Notes: generated from the letters alone by a model not told the origin. A stretch of 64,000 nt of DNA from Limnanthes douglasii subsp. nivea (GCA_036936605.1 JAUPFV010000002.1:162556813-162620812), one strand, 5' to 3'; counted from the first letter of the stretch, positions 47,617 through 58,675 are shown. Program-made: numbers and translations.

Positions 47617-48910
47617 TTAAGTGTTCGATTGGTCGCCGGATCCTTTCTTAGATGCCTGAGTTTCCTCCACCAGGATTCTCTTCTCAACCTGATCCAACAA
47701 GGCTCCGAAAGTCATAGCCTGACTCTCCGCCACCGTGTCCTTTAATAGTCCGGGGAGTAGGCCCATCCTGAAAGCTGCAAGTGCCACTGAGTCTTTACAA
47801 TACTCCATATCAATTTTTGTTTTGACGTATCGGTTAGTATAGTTCTTCAAGCTCTCCCCCACCTTTTGCCTACAATAGATTATCGTATCTCCATTGGCTT
47901 TGAACTTTTTGCTCCCCACAAAGTGCTGTGTGAAAATATTCCAGAACATATCGAAATTCTTTATCGATCCCTGCGGAAGCCTATTGTACCACTTGGATGC
48001 CACCCCCTTGAAGGTCTGAGAAAATGCTATACACAACAATTTATCATCGTCGTCGAAATTAATCATGAAGTTTTTAAATTGCTCGATGTGGTTTGTGTTC
48101 CATCAAATTTTTCCAACTTCGAGATATCAAAGTGCTTAGGGAGATTGCCCACTAATATTTTCGAGGCCAAAGGAGAAGCCCTCCAATTATGACCCGTCCG
48201 ATAAACATTGGATCTCAAGTTTTCATGGCTCGGAAAATATAACCCCTCCTCAGACAGCAGGGTATACTGATGCTGCCAGTTTAAATTTCATGGGCCAGCA
48301 TTTTGGTTTCGAGATGGGAACTTCGTCTGGCCATAGCCCCGCTCATTGTCTTGATCATGATAACTCTTCTCCCTCAGAAATTTCCTCTCTGAACTTCTTC
48401 CCCTCCGACAATCTGTGTGTCCTCGACCATGTCTTTTCTTTCTGTAATTTTTCCTAGGAGACGATTCCGACGAGCTGTATCGAGAATAATCGCTCGAGTC
48501 AGACGAATCCAAACGTCGTTTTTCTTTCCTCCTCGACGATCGTCGTTCGTATCCCCTATATTTGTCATCATTGGCTTTAGGACGAAAATCGGTTTCACGC
48601 TCCTCTTTGCCACTCTTTGGCTCCCTTCTTATCTCGGAACGAAGATTTGCCTGAACAGTTTCCTTTTTCTGCCTTCAATCTTTCAATCTCCAGCAGCAGT
48701 TCATTCCTTCGAGCCAAAAGATCTGAGTCATCAAAAGTGTCTCTGACTCGCTGACCCCCACGTGCATCGTATTCCATATCATTCCTATAATCGTCGCCCA
48801 CCAGATTCTCCTCGCAATTTTTAACAAAATCGTCACCTTGCTCTTGCATAATTTCCCTCGGAATAGGAACTATTTCCAGGAAGCGATTGTCGTTAGAACA
48901 ATCTTCGTTT
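47617..48910 (-). pseudogene. Gag of a non-autonomous Tat-type element (middle unit)
   Basis: Minus strand. N-terminal part (48595-48910) with LARRNELLLEIERLKAEKG; an Arg/Ser-rich part (48288-48613) with SSDSSDYSRYSSSESSPRK; then NLPKHFDISKLEKFDGT and the capsid (47617-48066) with DDDKLLCIAFSQTFKG, WYNRLPQGSIKNFDMFW and VALAAFRMGLLPGLLKDTVA. It ends KKGSGDQSNT and a stop, before any zinc knuckle; no protease or polymerase follows. Three frame changes exist, so it is at best partly functional. Such gag-only elements depend on relatives for the enzymes. Confidence 0.75.
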
Positions 48911-48926
48911 CCCTTAGACGGCGCCA
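48911..48926 (-). other. Primer-binding site of the middle unit
   Basis: Minus strand TGGCGCCGTCTAAGGG begins one base inside the LTR end (CTTCA, then G). TGGCGCC is the complement of a tRNA 3' end, as in many plant gypsy elements. I do not assign the tRNA. Confidence 0.7.
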
Positions 48927-48927
48927 C

Positions 48928-49498
48928 TGAAGAGTTTTAAGAATTTCTAGGGGTGACTACGCGATACGAGAATCTCTTAGTGGTGATTATGTGATACGAG
49001 AATCTCTTAGTGGTGATTATGCGATACGAGGATCTCTTAGTGATGATTATGCAATACGAGGATCTCTTAGTGTCAATATAGGTAAATTTAATTTGTTTAG
49101 GTGCTGTTTTTAGAGAGAGAAAGTGAGAGCTGTTTGGTTAAGTAGAGAGAGAAAGTATTATCTTATTCATCCCGGGATCTATGAAGCGTGTGTGGTCCTT
49201 TTATAGTACAATTACGGGTCCCACACGCTTTAATTCCCGATTATTACACTTTTGGTCCCTATATCTTTTCTTCTTCTCATTTTAACTATTTCTTAAATAG
49301 TCTATACACTTTTGCCCTAACATAATTTCCTCTTTACAATTTTCTCCTACCATATTTCTTCTTTACAATTATCTCTTGTCAGACTTCTTCTTTACAATTT
49401 TCTCCATGTCAGACTTCTTCTTTACAATTTTCTCCATGTCTTTTATTCTCCCTCATCACCACTAAGTCTAGAAAATTACCTAGGCTTTTGATTCTTCA
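48928..49498 (-). mobile_element. 5' LTR of the middle unit
   Basis: 571 bp. On the minus strand it starts TGAAGAATCAAAAGCC and ends AAAACTCTTCA beside the primer-binding site. TATAAAAGG lies at 49199-49205 with a C/T-rich leader after it. The last part holds four exact-period 30-bp repeats (48952-49072, each with GATACGAG and ATCTCTTAGTG). U3 has repeats of AAAATTGTAAAGAAGAAGTC. It is unrelated to the TGATGAGT family. No matching 3' LTR was found to the left. Confidence 0.8.
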
Positions 49499-49571
49499 CA
49501 CGTCTGCGCAGCCTTTATTCATTGCAAAACCCCTCTTCAACTTCTCCTAGGTAACTGTTACTTTTTACTGT

Positions 49572-49580
49572 TATATAAAT
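49572..49580 (+). promoter_or_regulatory. TATA box of the antisense gene, right unit
   Basis: TATATAAAT, 97 bp before the ATG at 49669 and matching the placement in the left unit. Confidence 0.6.
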
Positions 49581-49668
49581 ACCATTTTACTATTTCATTG
49601 TCTTCCACACTCAAAGTTTTTTTAGAGAGATTCCCATCTTTACCTTCAAATCTTTCTTGAGAAGTTTT

Positions 49669-52461
49669 ATGTTCACAGCCATAAACACACTAGTTAAAGG
49701 CGGGTGATTAAATTTTTCCAGAGTTAGAAAGAGAAAAGAAAGTAGAAAGAGAGAATCGTATCGCTGCCGGCCTCCCAGTTTCTTCAAGTGAGAAATTCAG
49801 TCAACCAACTCAGGACGTCGATCAAGGGTCTTCCTCTTTTTAAAAACCATAGGCCCATACAGCTTTCATTCAAACCAAATCTTTCACCTTTGCCTTCTGG
49901 TTCTCCTGTTCAAGAGTCCCAACCTTCTGTGCCTAAGGAAAAAGCAGTTTCAAGTATCAGAAAGCCCTCTCCCTTTATTGCTATGGGTTCCAATACTGAG
50001 AAGTCTCCAGAGAAGATAAACCCTCGTCGGACGACCCGCCAAACCAAAAGCCAATCCACACCTTCACTGCCAAAACCCTCCAGATCGGAGGTATCTAAAG
50101 CAGCTCGAAAGGCCAACCCTCTGGGTCTCAACCTCAGCCAGACACTAGGCCTTTAGAGGCAACAAGTGCTCAGCCATCCGAACAACCTACTGTGTAAGAA
50201 ACTGATCCCCTTTCTTCGAAGGAAACTGAAAAACTTTCCACAGTGATAGAAGAGATTTTGGAAGACAGCATCGAGGAGTCCCCCTTTGAGACCGAGGCAT
50301 TAGGTCAAACAGAGGATACTGATTCTGATAAGAAGGGAAAAAGTAAGGTTAAAATCTGTGTGTTTCATCCGGATTCTCTTCCGGAGTGCTTAAAGGGCAA
50401 GGTAGGCCTTTTCTTCAAACATGTTAGTGTCAAATACCTATTGGCCCTACAAAACATAAATTACATCTACACCCACACCGCTGAATTGGGCCAAATCCGG
50501 ACAAAATGGGGGATTCTGGAGTCAGTAAAGGTAAGGATACCTATTACTCTGGAGACTCCCATGGACTGCAAGCTTAATGAGGTGGTAACTTCACCGAAGT
50601 GCTAAACTTGGGACTCTGGTTTCCATTGGACCCAGAAACTGTCAGGTAATTCCACTTGGTTAAACTTTTCCCTAGCCAGATAAGCCCCAATGCTTGGTAT
50701 ACTCTTCTTGTTTGCATCATGGCATCAAGGTTGTCGAAAATCCCACTTCCGATGGAGGATTTTGCTGTTGTAGCAAGCTTGTGCAAGAATCATCAGATTC
50801 CATCATACCATCAAAACATGGAGAACAACTTTAAAGTTGTGGATGACTTGCTGGAGTCTGAAAAGAGCTGGAGGACACAATTTCTGTGTGTCAGTGGGAC
50901 ATGGGAAAATGGCAGGAAGATTAAGGCTAACACCAATCCTAGCATGCTGACTAGCATGTGGAAAAGTACTGGTAATTTTGTTTCTTTTCTTTGTCTTCCA
51001 TATTTTTTCTTCTTAAATTATAAGTGTTTCCTTATTTTGATTGGCTTGTTACTCCTTTTCAGTGTTGCCGAAGGAGTTCACCGGACATTTGGAGGAGGGG
51101 AAAAAACTTGTGAGAAACTCAATGCATGGACTGCAGAGCACTAGGGGAATGCCTTTCACAACTGCTTCACATCAGGTAATTTAGTGAGGTCCCATCTGTG
51201 GAACACCACATGCCGAAGAGACCTCACATGGGAAGAGCTAACCATCATTCCTCGTCCTGACGTGATTCTCAAAAGGAGAGAGGCCAAGGATGGCAAATTT
51301 TTCTTACCTTACAGAGCAAAGGCTCATAGCAAGATGAAGAACAAGAATAAGAAAGCTGCAATAGAGCTGGTTCAAGCAGCCACAGAAGGGACTGGTTGGG
51401 GAACCAAGGGGGAATTGATGCAGCCCTGCTAAAAGCATTGGAGGTTGAAATAGTGAGAGAGGCTGGAAAGTCGTAGATCTCACCAAATCCTCTTAAGAAT
51501 GATAGGAAATAGAAGGCCAGAAGTGATGAGAAAGCTACTAAGAAGAAGAAGGTCATCCTGGGAGAAGAAATAACTCTTCGTCCTTCGGAAATCCAGCTTC
51601 CACCAGCCCCTGCTGAGTTTTCCTTGCAAGAGAAAATCCCAATAGATCTGCAATCCTGAGAGATTTTTGGGGAAGAGAATGATGAAGTGGACATTGGTGC
51701 CCTTCAAGACATTGATTTGTACTTCAATGATTCTGGAAGGATGATTTCGCAGGTCCTTACCGTCCCTCCAGCTCTGCCAATATGGTAACCTTCAATGGTA
51801 AATCTTTATTCGTCTTCGAAGATCAAGATGTTCTGAGCCACTCCCTCCTCTGTCATATCCGGCCAATACTTGACCTGGAAAGGCAGGTGAAAAGTCAGAC
51901 CACCCTTATCAACTCTCTTACCTCTGACAAGGAATCTCTGTCAAACAATCTCATAAACGCTCAGCAGAGTATAGAGGAGCTGAAAAAGGAGATGCAGGCA
52001 CTAAAGAAGGACAATGAGGATTCGAAAACTAAGTTAGCCTCATCGGAAGCAGCCAGAACTGAGCTCTAGACTAAGTATTCTAACTCAGAAAAAGACCTCA
52101 CAACGCTGAAAGAGGAGGTGGAGACCAATGATGGGAGCAAGCTATTCAGGCGGGTATTGATAAGTATACCAATGAAGTGATAGACTCCTTATAGAAAAGA
52201 GATAATGGAGTCAAGTCTGACATGGTGCTGCTCTTCCATGAGACTTTTCTGAAGAGGACCCTTGGTCCCTTATGGAAATATGTGGTATACGAAGACCTCC
52301 CATTTCATATTATGGCAGATGGCGATAAGCACAACTACTCCAGTGGGATAGATTCCACTATTTATGATGCAGAGGGAACTGGTGAGAGTTCAAGCGCCGA
52401 ACTCAAAAGTCCTAAAAAAGGTGATGGTGGTGAAGGAGCGTCTGAGGGGAACAAGCCCTAA
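49669..52461 (+). pseudogene. Antisense gene of the right Tat unit (Transposase_28-like, one intron)
   Basis: Relative of 37081-40031 with the same order of parts. Start MFTAINTLVKGG, then TGG to TGA at codon 12 and a 1-nt insertion near 49722. RKPSPFIAMGSNTEKSP, SVKYLLALQNINYIYTHT, GLWFPLDPETV and PSQISPNAWYTLLVCIMAS form the Transposase_28-like part. An intron lies at 50972-51062. RSHLWNTTCRRDLTWEEL and a Lys-rich linker follow; then FNGKSLFVFEDQDVLSHSLL, a coiled coil (51880-52180) and VKSDMVLLFHETFLKRTLG up to the acidic end at 52461. Stops at 51142, 51430 and 52068 and frame changes break it. Product and role unknown; coiled coil and basic linker suggest a binding protein. Confidence 0.7.
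50972..51062 (+). other. Spliceosomal intron in the right antisense gene
   Basis: Begins GTAATTTTG and ends CTCCTTTTCAG, phase 1, with TTGATTGGCTTG before the pyrimidine tract. It lies at the same point as the 38431-38510 intron. Spliced, both copies give LPK(D/E)F directly after the junction. Confidence 0.7.
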
Positions 52462-52903
52462 GGTCTTATATTATTTTTTGTATTTTCAAACAGTTAAAGT
52501 CCTTGGATGGCCAAGGCATATTTTGTACTATTATTTGGTTAAAGTCCGAATAGGTCCTTTGAAACCCTAAAGTCCGTGGATGGCCAAGGCATGTTTTGTT
52601 CTCTTGTTCGGTTCAAGTCCGAATAGGTTTAATTTATTAGACTTTCCTTTGTTTAATACTTTATTTTCTTTAAATTTTTAATGGCTAATGTTTAAGTAGC
52701 CCTAGCATTTCAGAAGTATTAAAGTAAGAGTGTTTAATATCTTCGATGACATATATTTAATGGTCATCACTTTACCAAGTTTATCCGGTCTACTAAAGAC
52801 CCAAAGTGTTGAACAAGTGATTTATTCTTGAATTGAATTTTAGAAAAACCACTCCGAATATTTTAAAAAAACATCATATATTATTGAATAAAAGATCGGA
52901 CAC

Positions 52904-52950
52904 CTCATTAAAACCCCCCCACGCCACCGGGGTAGGAAAGAGTATGCCCC
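52904..52950 (-). other. Conserved post-pol motif, copy e
   Basis: Plus strand CTCATTAAAACCCCCCCACG, then CCACCGGGGTAGGAAAGAG and TATGCCCCA, about 90 bp after the end of integrase on the minus strand. Confidence 0.7.
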
Positions 52951-53039
52951 ATAGTATTTTACTCTAAATATAACCTAAGATTTTACTCTAAATATTTTAC
53001 ACAAAAGATTTTACTCTAAATATAACCTAAGATGTTCAA

Positions 53040-53790
53040 TATTCCATGGGTGCTTCAAAACTTTCCCTTCTTTGTCCTGAAGTCTATATGTCCCACATTT
53101 AAGGTTTTCACAGACCTCATAGGGGCCTCCCAGTTAAGAGCCAACTTACCGAACTACTTCTCCTTGGTGTGTAAGAAAACTTTCCTTAACACTTTATCTG
53201 TTGGTTGAAAATCTATCCTTTTGACTTTGGAAGCAAATCTGCTCCTCATCAAACCTTGGTAGTGAGTTGTTCTTAAGTGAGCTTTAACCCTTCTTTCTTC
53301 TATTAAGTCCAACTGATTCCTAATTGCTATCTCATTAGCTTGTTCGGAATAATTATGGACTCTGTATGATAGTAGGGTAGCTTTTATGGGGGTAATTGCG
53401 TACATCCCATACACCAAAGAAAAAGGGGATTCTTGTGTAGCAGCCCGAGGAGTAGTTCGGTATGCCCATAAACTTCTTACAAATAGCTTGGCCACTTCCC
53501 CGCAACTTCTTCTAGATTCTTTTTTAATCCAGACAAAATATTCATGTTGGCAACTTCAACCTAGCCATTTGCTTGTGGATGGAAATGAGAAGAGAATCAA
53601 TGTCGAATACCTGTAGAAGCACAAAAATTCTCCATATCTTTGTTATCGCATTGTGGCTCGTTGTTCGTAGTAATATTTTGAGGAATCCCAAATCTGCAAC
53701 ATATATTGGATAATATAAATTTAATGACAGCCTTCAAAGTGGTTCATTCCAAAGGGGCTGCCTCTATCCATTTTGAGAAGTAGTCAATAG
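53040..53790 (-). pseudogene. Integrase core and C-terminal part, right unit
   Basis: VAIDYFSKWIEAAPLE keeps the first catalytic Asp, whereas the second region reads ITTNNEPQCDN, with Asn at the catalytic Asp. NG-VEVAN keeps the Glu after a stop. The C-terminal part (53154-53495) has SPFSLVYGMYAITPI, RRVKAHLRTTHYQGLM and PTDKVLRKVFLHTKEK, then a stop where the left unit continues. Confidence 0.8.
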
Positions 53791-53793
53791 CAA

Positions 53794-54159
53794 CTATAAT
53801 AGTTCTGCACCCCTGGATACCATAGGAAGAGGTCCAACTAAGTCCATTCCCCATCGGGCAAAAGGTACTGGTTCAGAAATAGACTCCATAGGTACTGTTG
53901 GCACATGAATTTCATTGCCATACCTTTGACATACATCACACTTCTTCACCATTTCTTTAGCATCTGCCATTATGGATGGCCAATAGTACCCAGCCAACAA
54001 CACTCTTCGAGTTAGTGCCATGTACCCACAATGTGCTGAGCCTTCTCCATCGTGTAGTTCAGATAAAACGACTTGAGATTCTTCAACCCCCAAACAACGC
54101 AGGAGAGGTCTACTAAAATCTTTTTTATAGAGACATCCTCTTATGATAAAAAAAACCAC
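53794..54159 (-). pseudogene. Integrase zinc finger and start of core, right unit
   Basis: The HHCC finger reads LHDGEGSAHCGY and KKCDVCQRYGNEIHVPTVP, with TRRVLLAGYYWPSIMADAKE between. The core begins PFARWGMDLVGPLPMVS and then leaves the frame at RGAELL. Confidence 0.85.
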
Positions 54160-54803
54160 GTGCCTTGTGTTTAATCGTTCTTGATATAGCTTTATCTAAA
54201 GGCAAAACCTCATCAGAAATATATTGAAGGAGGGAAAACCTCAAGTATTTAGGTTGAATCACATGTATGCTCATGATTTCCCCATCTTCTTTGTTCTGAC
54301 TTGGCTGTATAGACGGACATTCCTGTATGTGAATCCCAGGGTAGGATTCAGAATACGTTATAGTTGCCAAAAAGTCTGCCATGGTGTTCTCCGATCTGGG
54401 AATATGCTCATAACAAACACTTTTGAAGTTGGATGCCGCCTCTTTCAGGATGAGTAAGTACTTGATCAGTTGCTCCTTCTTTGCCTCAAACTGACCTTGA
54501 GCATGATGGATGAACAGCTCGGAGTCGCTCATAAACCGAACTCTCTTAGCCCCACACAAGAAAGCCAATTTAAGACCAGTTATAGATGCTTCATATTCAA
54601 ACTCATTTTTGGAGGCCCTGAACACAAAGCATATAGCTAGGTAAATTTTTATCACCATATGGAGAAGTTAGGCGAATTCCAGCCCAACAACCCATTGTGC
54701 TTGACCTACCATCAGTTCGGACTACCCACTCTTTCTTGGTTCTACCTTCTGGAGTTTGTTTGGAGTTCCCGTCCGAATGGAATTCTACCAAGAAATCAGC
54801 CAC
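54125..54803 (-). pseudogene. Second (archaeal-type) RNase H, right unit
   Basis: The first piece (54603-54803) has VVRTDGRSSTMGCWAG. The second (54125-54658) has SKNEFEYEASITGLKLAFLC, RFMSDSELFIHHAQGQ and YEHIPRSENTMADFLATITY. Asp, Glu and Asp are kept but the frame shifts between the pieces. A linker leads to the integrase finger. Confidence 0.8.
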
Positions 54804-54845
54804 TGATTGATCTTTGATAGTTGTTCGGGGGGAAAAATCAATGTC

Positions 54846-55370
54846 TTAATCGCCCAATTCAAATGACCACTTGCTCATCTTGTTTGATATGTATGCCTTC
54901 TGAAGAACATTTTTTAACGGGAAAGATGTCTGGACAATGATGGAATGAGATTGAAAATACGACCTCATCTTTCTCGCCGCAATCACTAAGGATAGTGCCA
55001 ACTTTTCAAGCTTTAAGTACATCTTCTCAGCATCTATCAAGCTTTTGTTGATGTAGTATACCGGACGAGGGTAATTGTCCACTTCTCTTACTAATACTGC
55101 ACTTATAGCACATTCCGACACAGCCAAGTATGCATAGAGTGTTTCTCATTGAACAAGTTTAAAAAGAGTCTTTGGTGAGGATAATTGTTTCTTTATTTCA
55201 ACAAAAGTTTGGTTACATTGTGGAGACCAATTAAAATCTTTAGCATTCTTCAAAGTTTGGAAAAACGGAGCATATATGTCCGAAGACCTTAAAATAAAAC
55301 GGTTTAGGGCAGCCAACCTTCCAATGAGCCTCTGGACTTCCTTAATATTTTGAGGAGGATCCATTTCCAA
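54846..55370 (-). pseudogene. Reverse transcriptase connection and first RNase H, right unit
   Basis: NIKEVQRLIGRLAALNRFIL, LKNAKDFNWSPQCNQTF and IKKQLSSPKTLFKLVQ (55146-55370), a stop, then MAVSECAISAVLVREVDNYP, VYYINKSLIDAEKMYLKLEK and KMRSYFQSHSIIVQTSFPLK (54846-55127). Order and content match 42197-42982. Confidence 0.8.
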
Positions 55371-56110
55371 CAGGGCATTAAGCTGATCCGGATCGGGTTG
55401 TATTCCTTTCTCATTATCACATAACCCAGAAAATTTCCAGATCGAACCACAAAGACATACGTTTTAGGATTTAGTTTCAAATTCACAAGTGCCAAATTAG
55501 TAAATATTTCTTGAAGATCATCTATATACAAATCCTCCAGGCTTTTAACCATCATGTCATCTATGTATACCGCCATATTTCTGCCAATGTGACTAGTGAA
55601 TATTTTGTTCACCAACCTTTGATAAGTAGCCCCAGCATTCTTCAACCCGAAAGGCATCACTTTGTAATATGCAGACCTATGTCTATTATAAAGGTAGTAT
55701 GATCTTGATCCTTCGGATCCACCTGTATCTAGTTGTACCCAGAAAAAGCATCCATGAAGGACAACAACTTATTTTCAGCTGTTGAGTCCACCAACTGATC
55801 TATCTGGGGGATTGGGTAAAGATCTTTTGGGCAAGCTCTGTTAAAGTCAGTGAAGTCAATACACATACGTCATTTCCCATTTTTTTCCTTTACTAACACC
55901 AGATTGGCAGTCCATAAAGGATACTGAGACTCTTTTATGTGTCCCATCTTGGTAAATCGATCAACAGGTGCAACATCACTCCGAATTGACAGCTTGTGTG
56001 AGATAACACTTGCGGGCATTCCGGTTACATCACTATTACACCAAGAGAAGACATGTTGATTGTTTAATAAAAAGGACCATAATTTCTTTTCAATTCTGGC
56101 GCCATTTTAG
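55304..56110 (-). pseudogene. Reverse transcriptase, right unit
   Basis: The upstream half (55660-56110) is broken but shows HIKESQYPLWTANLVLVK, CIDFTDFNRACPKDLYP and LLSFMDAFSGYN. The palm (55304-55660) is open: MMPFGLKNAGATYQRLVNKI, NMAVYIDDMMVKSLED (YIDD box) and LNPKTYVFVVRSGNFLGYVI, then a frame change at about 55420. Confidence 0.8.
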
Positions 56111-56342
56111 AACCAATATTGATATTTCTACCCTCTACAAGGGAGTGGGTTTCAATTTATTCAACTGGTATTATAACACTAGGAGCCTTTCTGGGGTCAT
56201 CAATCTCACCCTTTCCCTCAGAAGGCTCCAGTAACTGCTAATCTTCATTAATCTGAACTGCTCTCAACGTCTTAGGAACAAGAGCAGTTGCATAGCACTC
56301 CCTGGCTATCTTCTGACTACATCGGACAATACCTACTTGCCC

Positions 56343-57215
56343 TTAAACTATATACTTCAAACATTGATGGACTATTGAGGCCACATCATGCATTCTGGAA
56401 AGCCAAGACCTCCCAAAAACCGCATTGTAGGATGTGGGACAATCTACCACAACAAATAGCACCATCACCATCTTTTTAAAGGGCCCTTTGCCCAATAGCA
56501 CTTCTTCCTCAAATTCCCCAATTACATCCGCAAAACTCCCTATGAAGCACACAATGGTTCTGTTTGAGTGTTGAATAACAGCCGGATTCCTCATTTTCTT
56601 GTAGGAGCTTCAGAAAATGATGTTTGTCGAACTGCCTATATCTATCAAAATCCTGTGAATATCATTGCCCCCAATAGATGCTCCTATCACCACCGTATCT
56701 TCATGAGTCCCAGCAATATTTCTCAAATCATCCTCATCAAAAAATAAAAATGGAAAAGGGGTTTGGCACTGATGAGAAGACATTCCCCCTTCCAACTTAG
56801 TGGCCAAACTATGTATATGCCTCTTCCTTGATGAAGGAGTAGGTGATGTCACAGTATCTTCTCCAAAGATGGTGAGTGACTCAAAGAAACTGATCAGTCC
56901 GGACACCGTCTTGGTCTGCTCTGTTATGACCCCCACTTTGTTTCGAGTTGGATTAGGATCCAGGTACTCAGAATTAACATCAAATCTTTCAAAAATCACC
57001 ATTGCCCCTTCTTGAGCAGATGTTCCTACATTGTTTGTAGAGCCCATCCGATGAGTACTGTCATGCCTGTTTTCACTTCTTCTTTTAACATAAGCTCTCA
57101 TCTTTCCTCTTTCAACAAGATTTTGCACTTCTTATTTCAATGCTATGCAGTCTTGAGTATTATGGCCTATATCATTATGATATTGGCAAAAACAAGTATT
57201 TCAGATTTCTCTGGG
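56343..57215 (-). pseudogene. Gag zinc knuckle and aspartic protease, right unit
   Basis: CQYHNDIGHNTQDC (near 57165) is the knuckle, with a stop before and after it. NLVERGKMRAYVKRR, FDVNSEYLDPNPTRNKVG and HEDTVVIGASIGGNDIHRIL lead to the protease site LIDIGSSTN, in which the usual DSG reads DIG. The C-terminal half (56343-56594) has ADVIGEFEEEVLLGKGPF and YNAVFGRSWLSRM. Confidence 0.75.
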
Positions 57216-57218
57216 AGA

Positions 57219-58574
57219 CTACAGTGCCACCAGTTTTCGGAAATGGACTTCATCCTTGGTCTTGTCATATATTGTGGTTACGTTCTCTCTTAGCTCTGCA
57301 AACCACTCCCGTTGAACCCAAGGACCTATTTTACCTCTTGATTGATGGCTCTGAGACTGATTATGGTTGGACTGAGTTTGTTTAGCCCAATTATACCCTT
57401 GTCCGATCTGCTTAACCTTATATCTAGACCGCTTCTGAGCTGTTGTGGTGGACCCCACTTGGTAGTGCACCCTGGTTTTCTTGGTTTCTTCCATATTAGT
57501 ATATTTTCTCACCTGATTCAACAAGCCATCCCAAGTCATGGCTTTCTTCCTGGTCACTGAATCAGCCAAGTTCCCAAGGTTCAACCTTTGTCTTAGAGAA
57601 GAAATTGTTACTTGTTTAAAGCAACCTGCTAATCCATTCTTTGTATTCACGAATCTACTTATATAATTCTTTAAGGACTCATTTGGTTCTTAGACACAGT
57701 GGATTATGGTATCTCCATTGCCCTTCACCTCTTTACTCCCAACAAATTGCCTTCGGAAGGTAACCCATAATGTATCAAAGTTTCTAATACAGCCCTGGGG
57801 TAAGCTGTTATACCACTTAAGAGCACTTCCCGTAAAAGTTTGAGAGAAGGCTCTACACAAAAGTTTGTCATCATCATCAAAATTCATCATGAAGTTTTTT
57901 AATTGCTCTAGATGGTTGTCAGGATCTTTACTTCCATCATACTTCTCCATTTTGGAGCTGTCAAATCTTTTAGGTAGGTTTCCAGACAGTATTTTGGCAG
58001 ACAAAGGTGACTGTCTCCAGTTTTTATTACGACTAAAAACTGTGTCTTCGTTTGGTGTTACGAAAATATCTGGTTCGGTCTGAAAAGCAAAAGGATCAAT
58101 CAGCAAGTGATCAGCATGCTTGTGAGATGACCCTTTGCCCAGATGTTTCTTAAGCCTACCATGCCTATCTCTCTTTCTTGAATATTTTTTTTAATAGCTT
58201 CATATTTTATCTGGATCTTCCTTCATCAAAACTTGAGGACAAGGATTTCCAAGCTCAGCCTCATTCGAAGAGCTATTGGACGACTCTGAATCTGAAATTT
58301 CAACAGGTTTGGACCGATGTGTCTTCTTAGAGCTGAAATGAGTCTTTTTTGAACTCATATGAGTATTTATTGATGGATCATTCTCCCTAGGGTTGTCAGT
58401 ATGATGAATGGTTGACGTTCCTGATTTCTTCCTTATACCTTTCTCTACTTGTTGTATGGCCTTTAGCGTCTCTATTTCTGCTTTTAACTTGTCTCGCTCT
58501 TCGATGGTGTATTATTTGTTTTCCCCAACCGTTTCCACCACACGAGGTGGAGTTCCTTGCTCATTTGGATCCAT
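57219..58574 (-). pseudogene. Gag N-terminal and capsid parts, right unit
   Basis: An ATG at 58574 gives MDPNEQGTPPRVVETVGENK, then a stop, then ERDKLKAEIETLKAIQQVEK, a coiled coil resembling the middle unit's LLLEIERLKAEKG. A Ser/acidic part (58240-58330) follows. The capsid (57690-58106) reads [40 protein letters not shown] and WYNSLPQGCIRNFDTLW. Then KKAMTWDGLLNQVRKYTNME (57219-57650). Gag would form the particle that packages the RNA. Several stops. Confidence 0.8.
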
Positions 58575-58626
58575 CCGAACTGATTTTTTCTACTGGTTTT
58601 GAATGCAAGATTCAGGCATCTTCGTG

Positions 58627-58644
58627 CTCCTACTGTGGTCGCTA
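58627..58644 (-). other. Possible primer-binding site of the right unit
   Basis: Minus strand TAGCGACCACAGTAGGAG, one mismatch from a TGGCGACC start, 50-70 bp before the gag ATG, the usual place. Less certain than the middle unit's site. Confidence 0.4.
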
Positions 58645-58675
58645 ATTTGGTTTGGTTTATTCAGGCTCTTACCAT

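Noticed and set aside
48417..48746. Plus-strand open frame opposite the middle gag
   Set aside because: Mirror of the Arg/Ser-rich gag region; no family signal.
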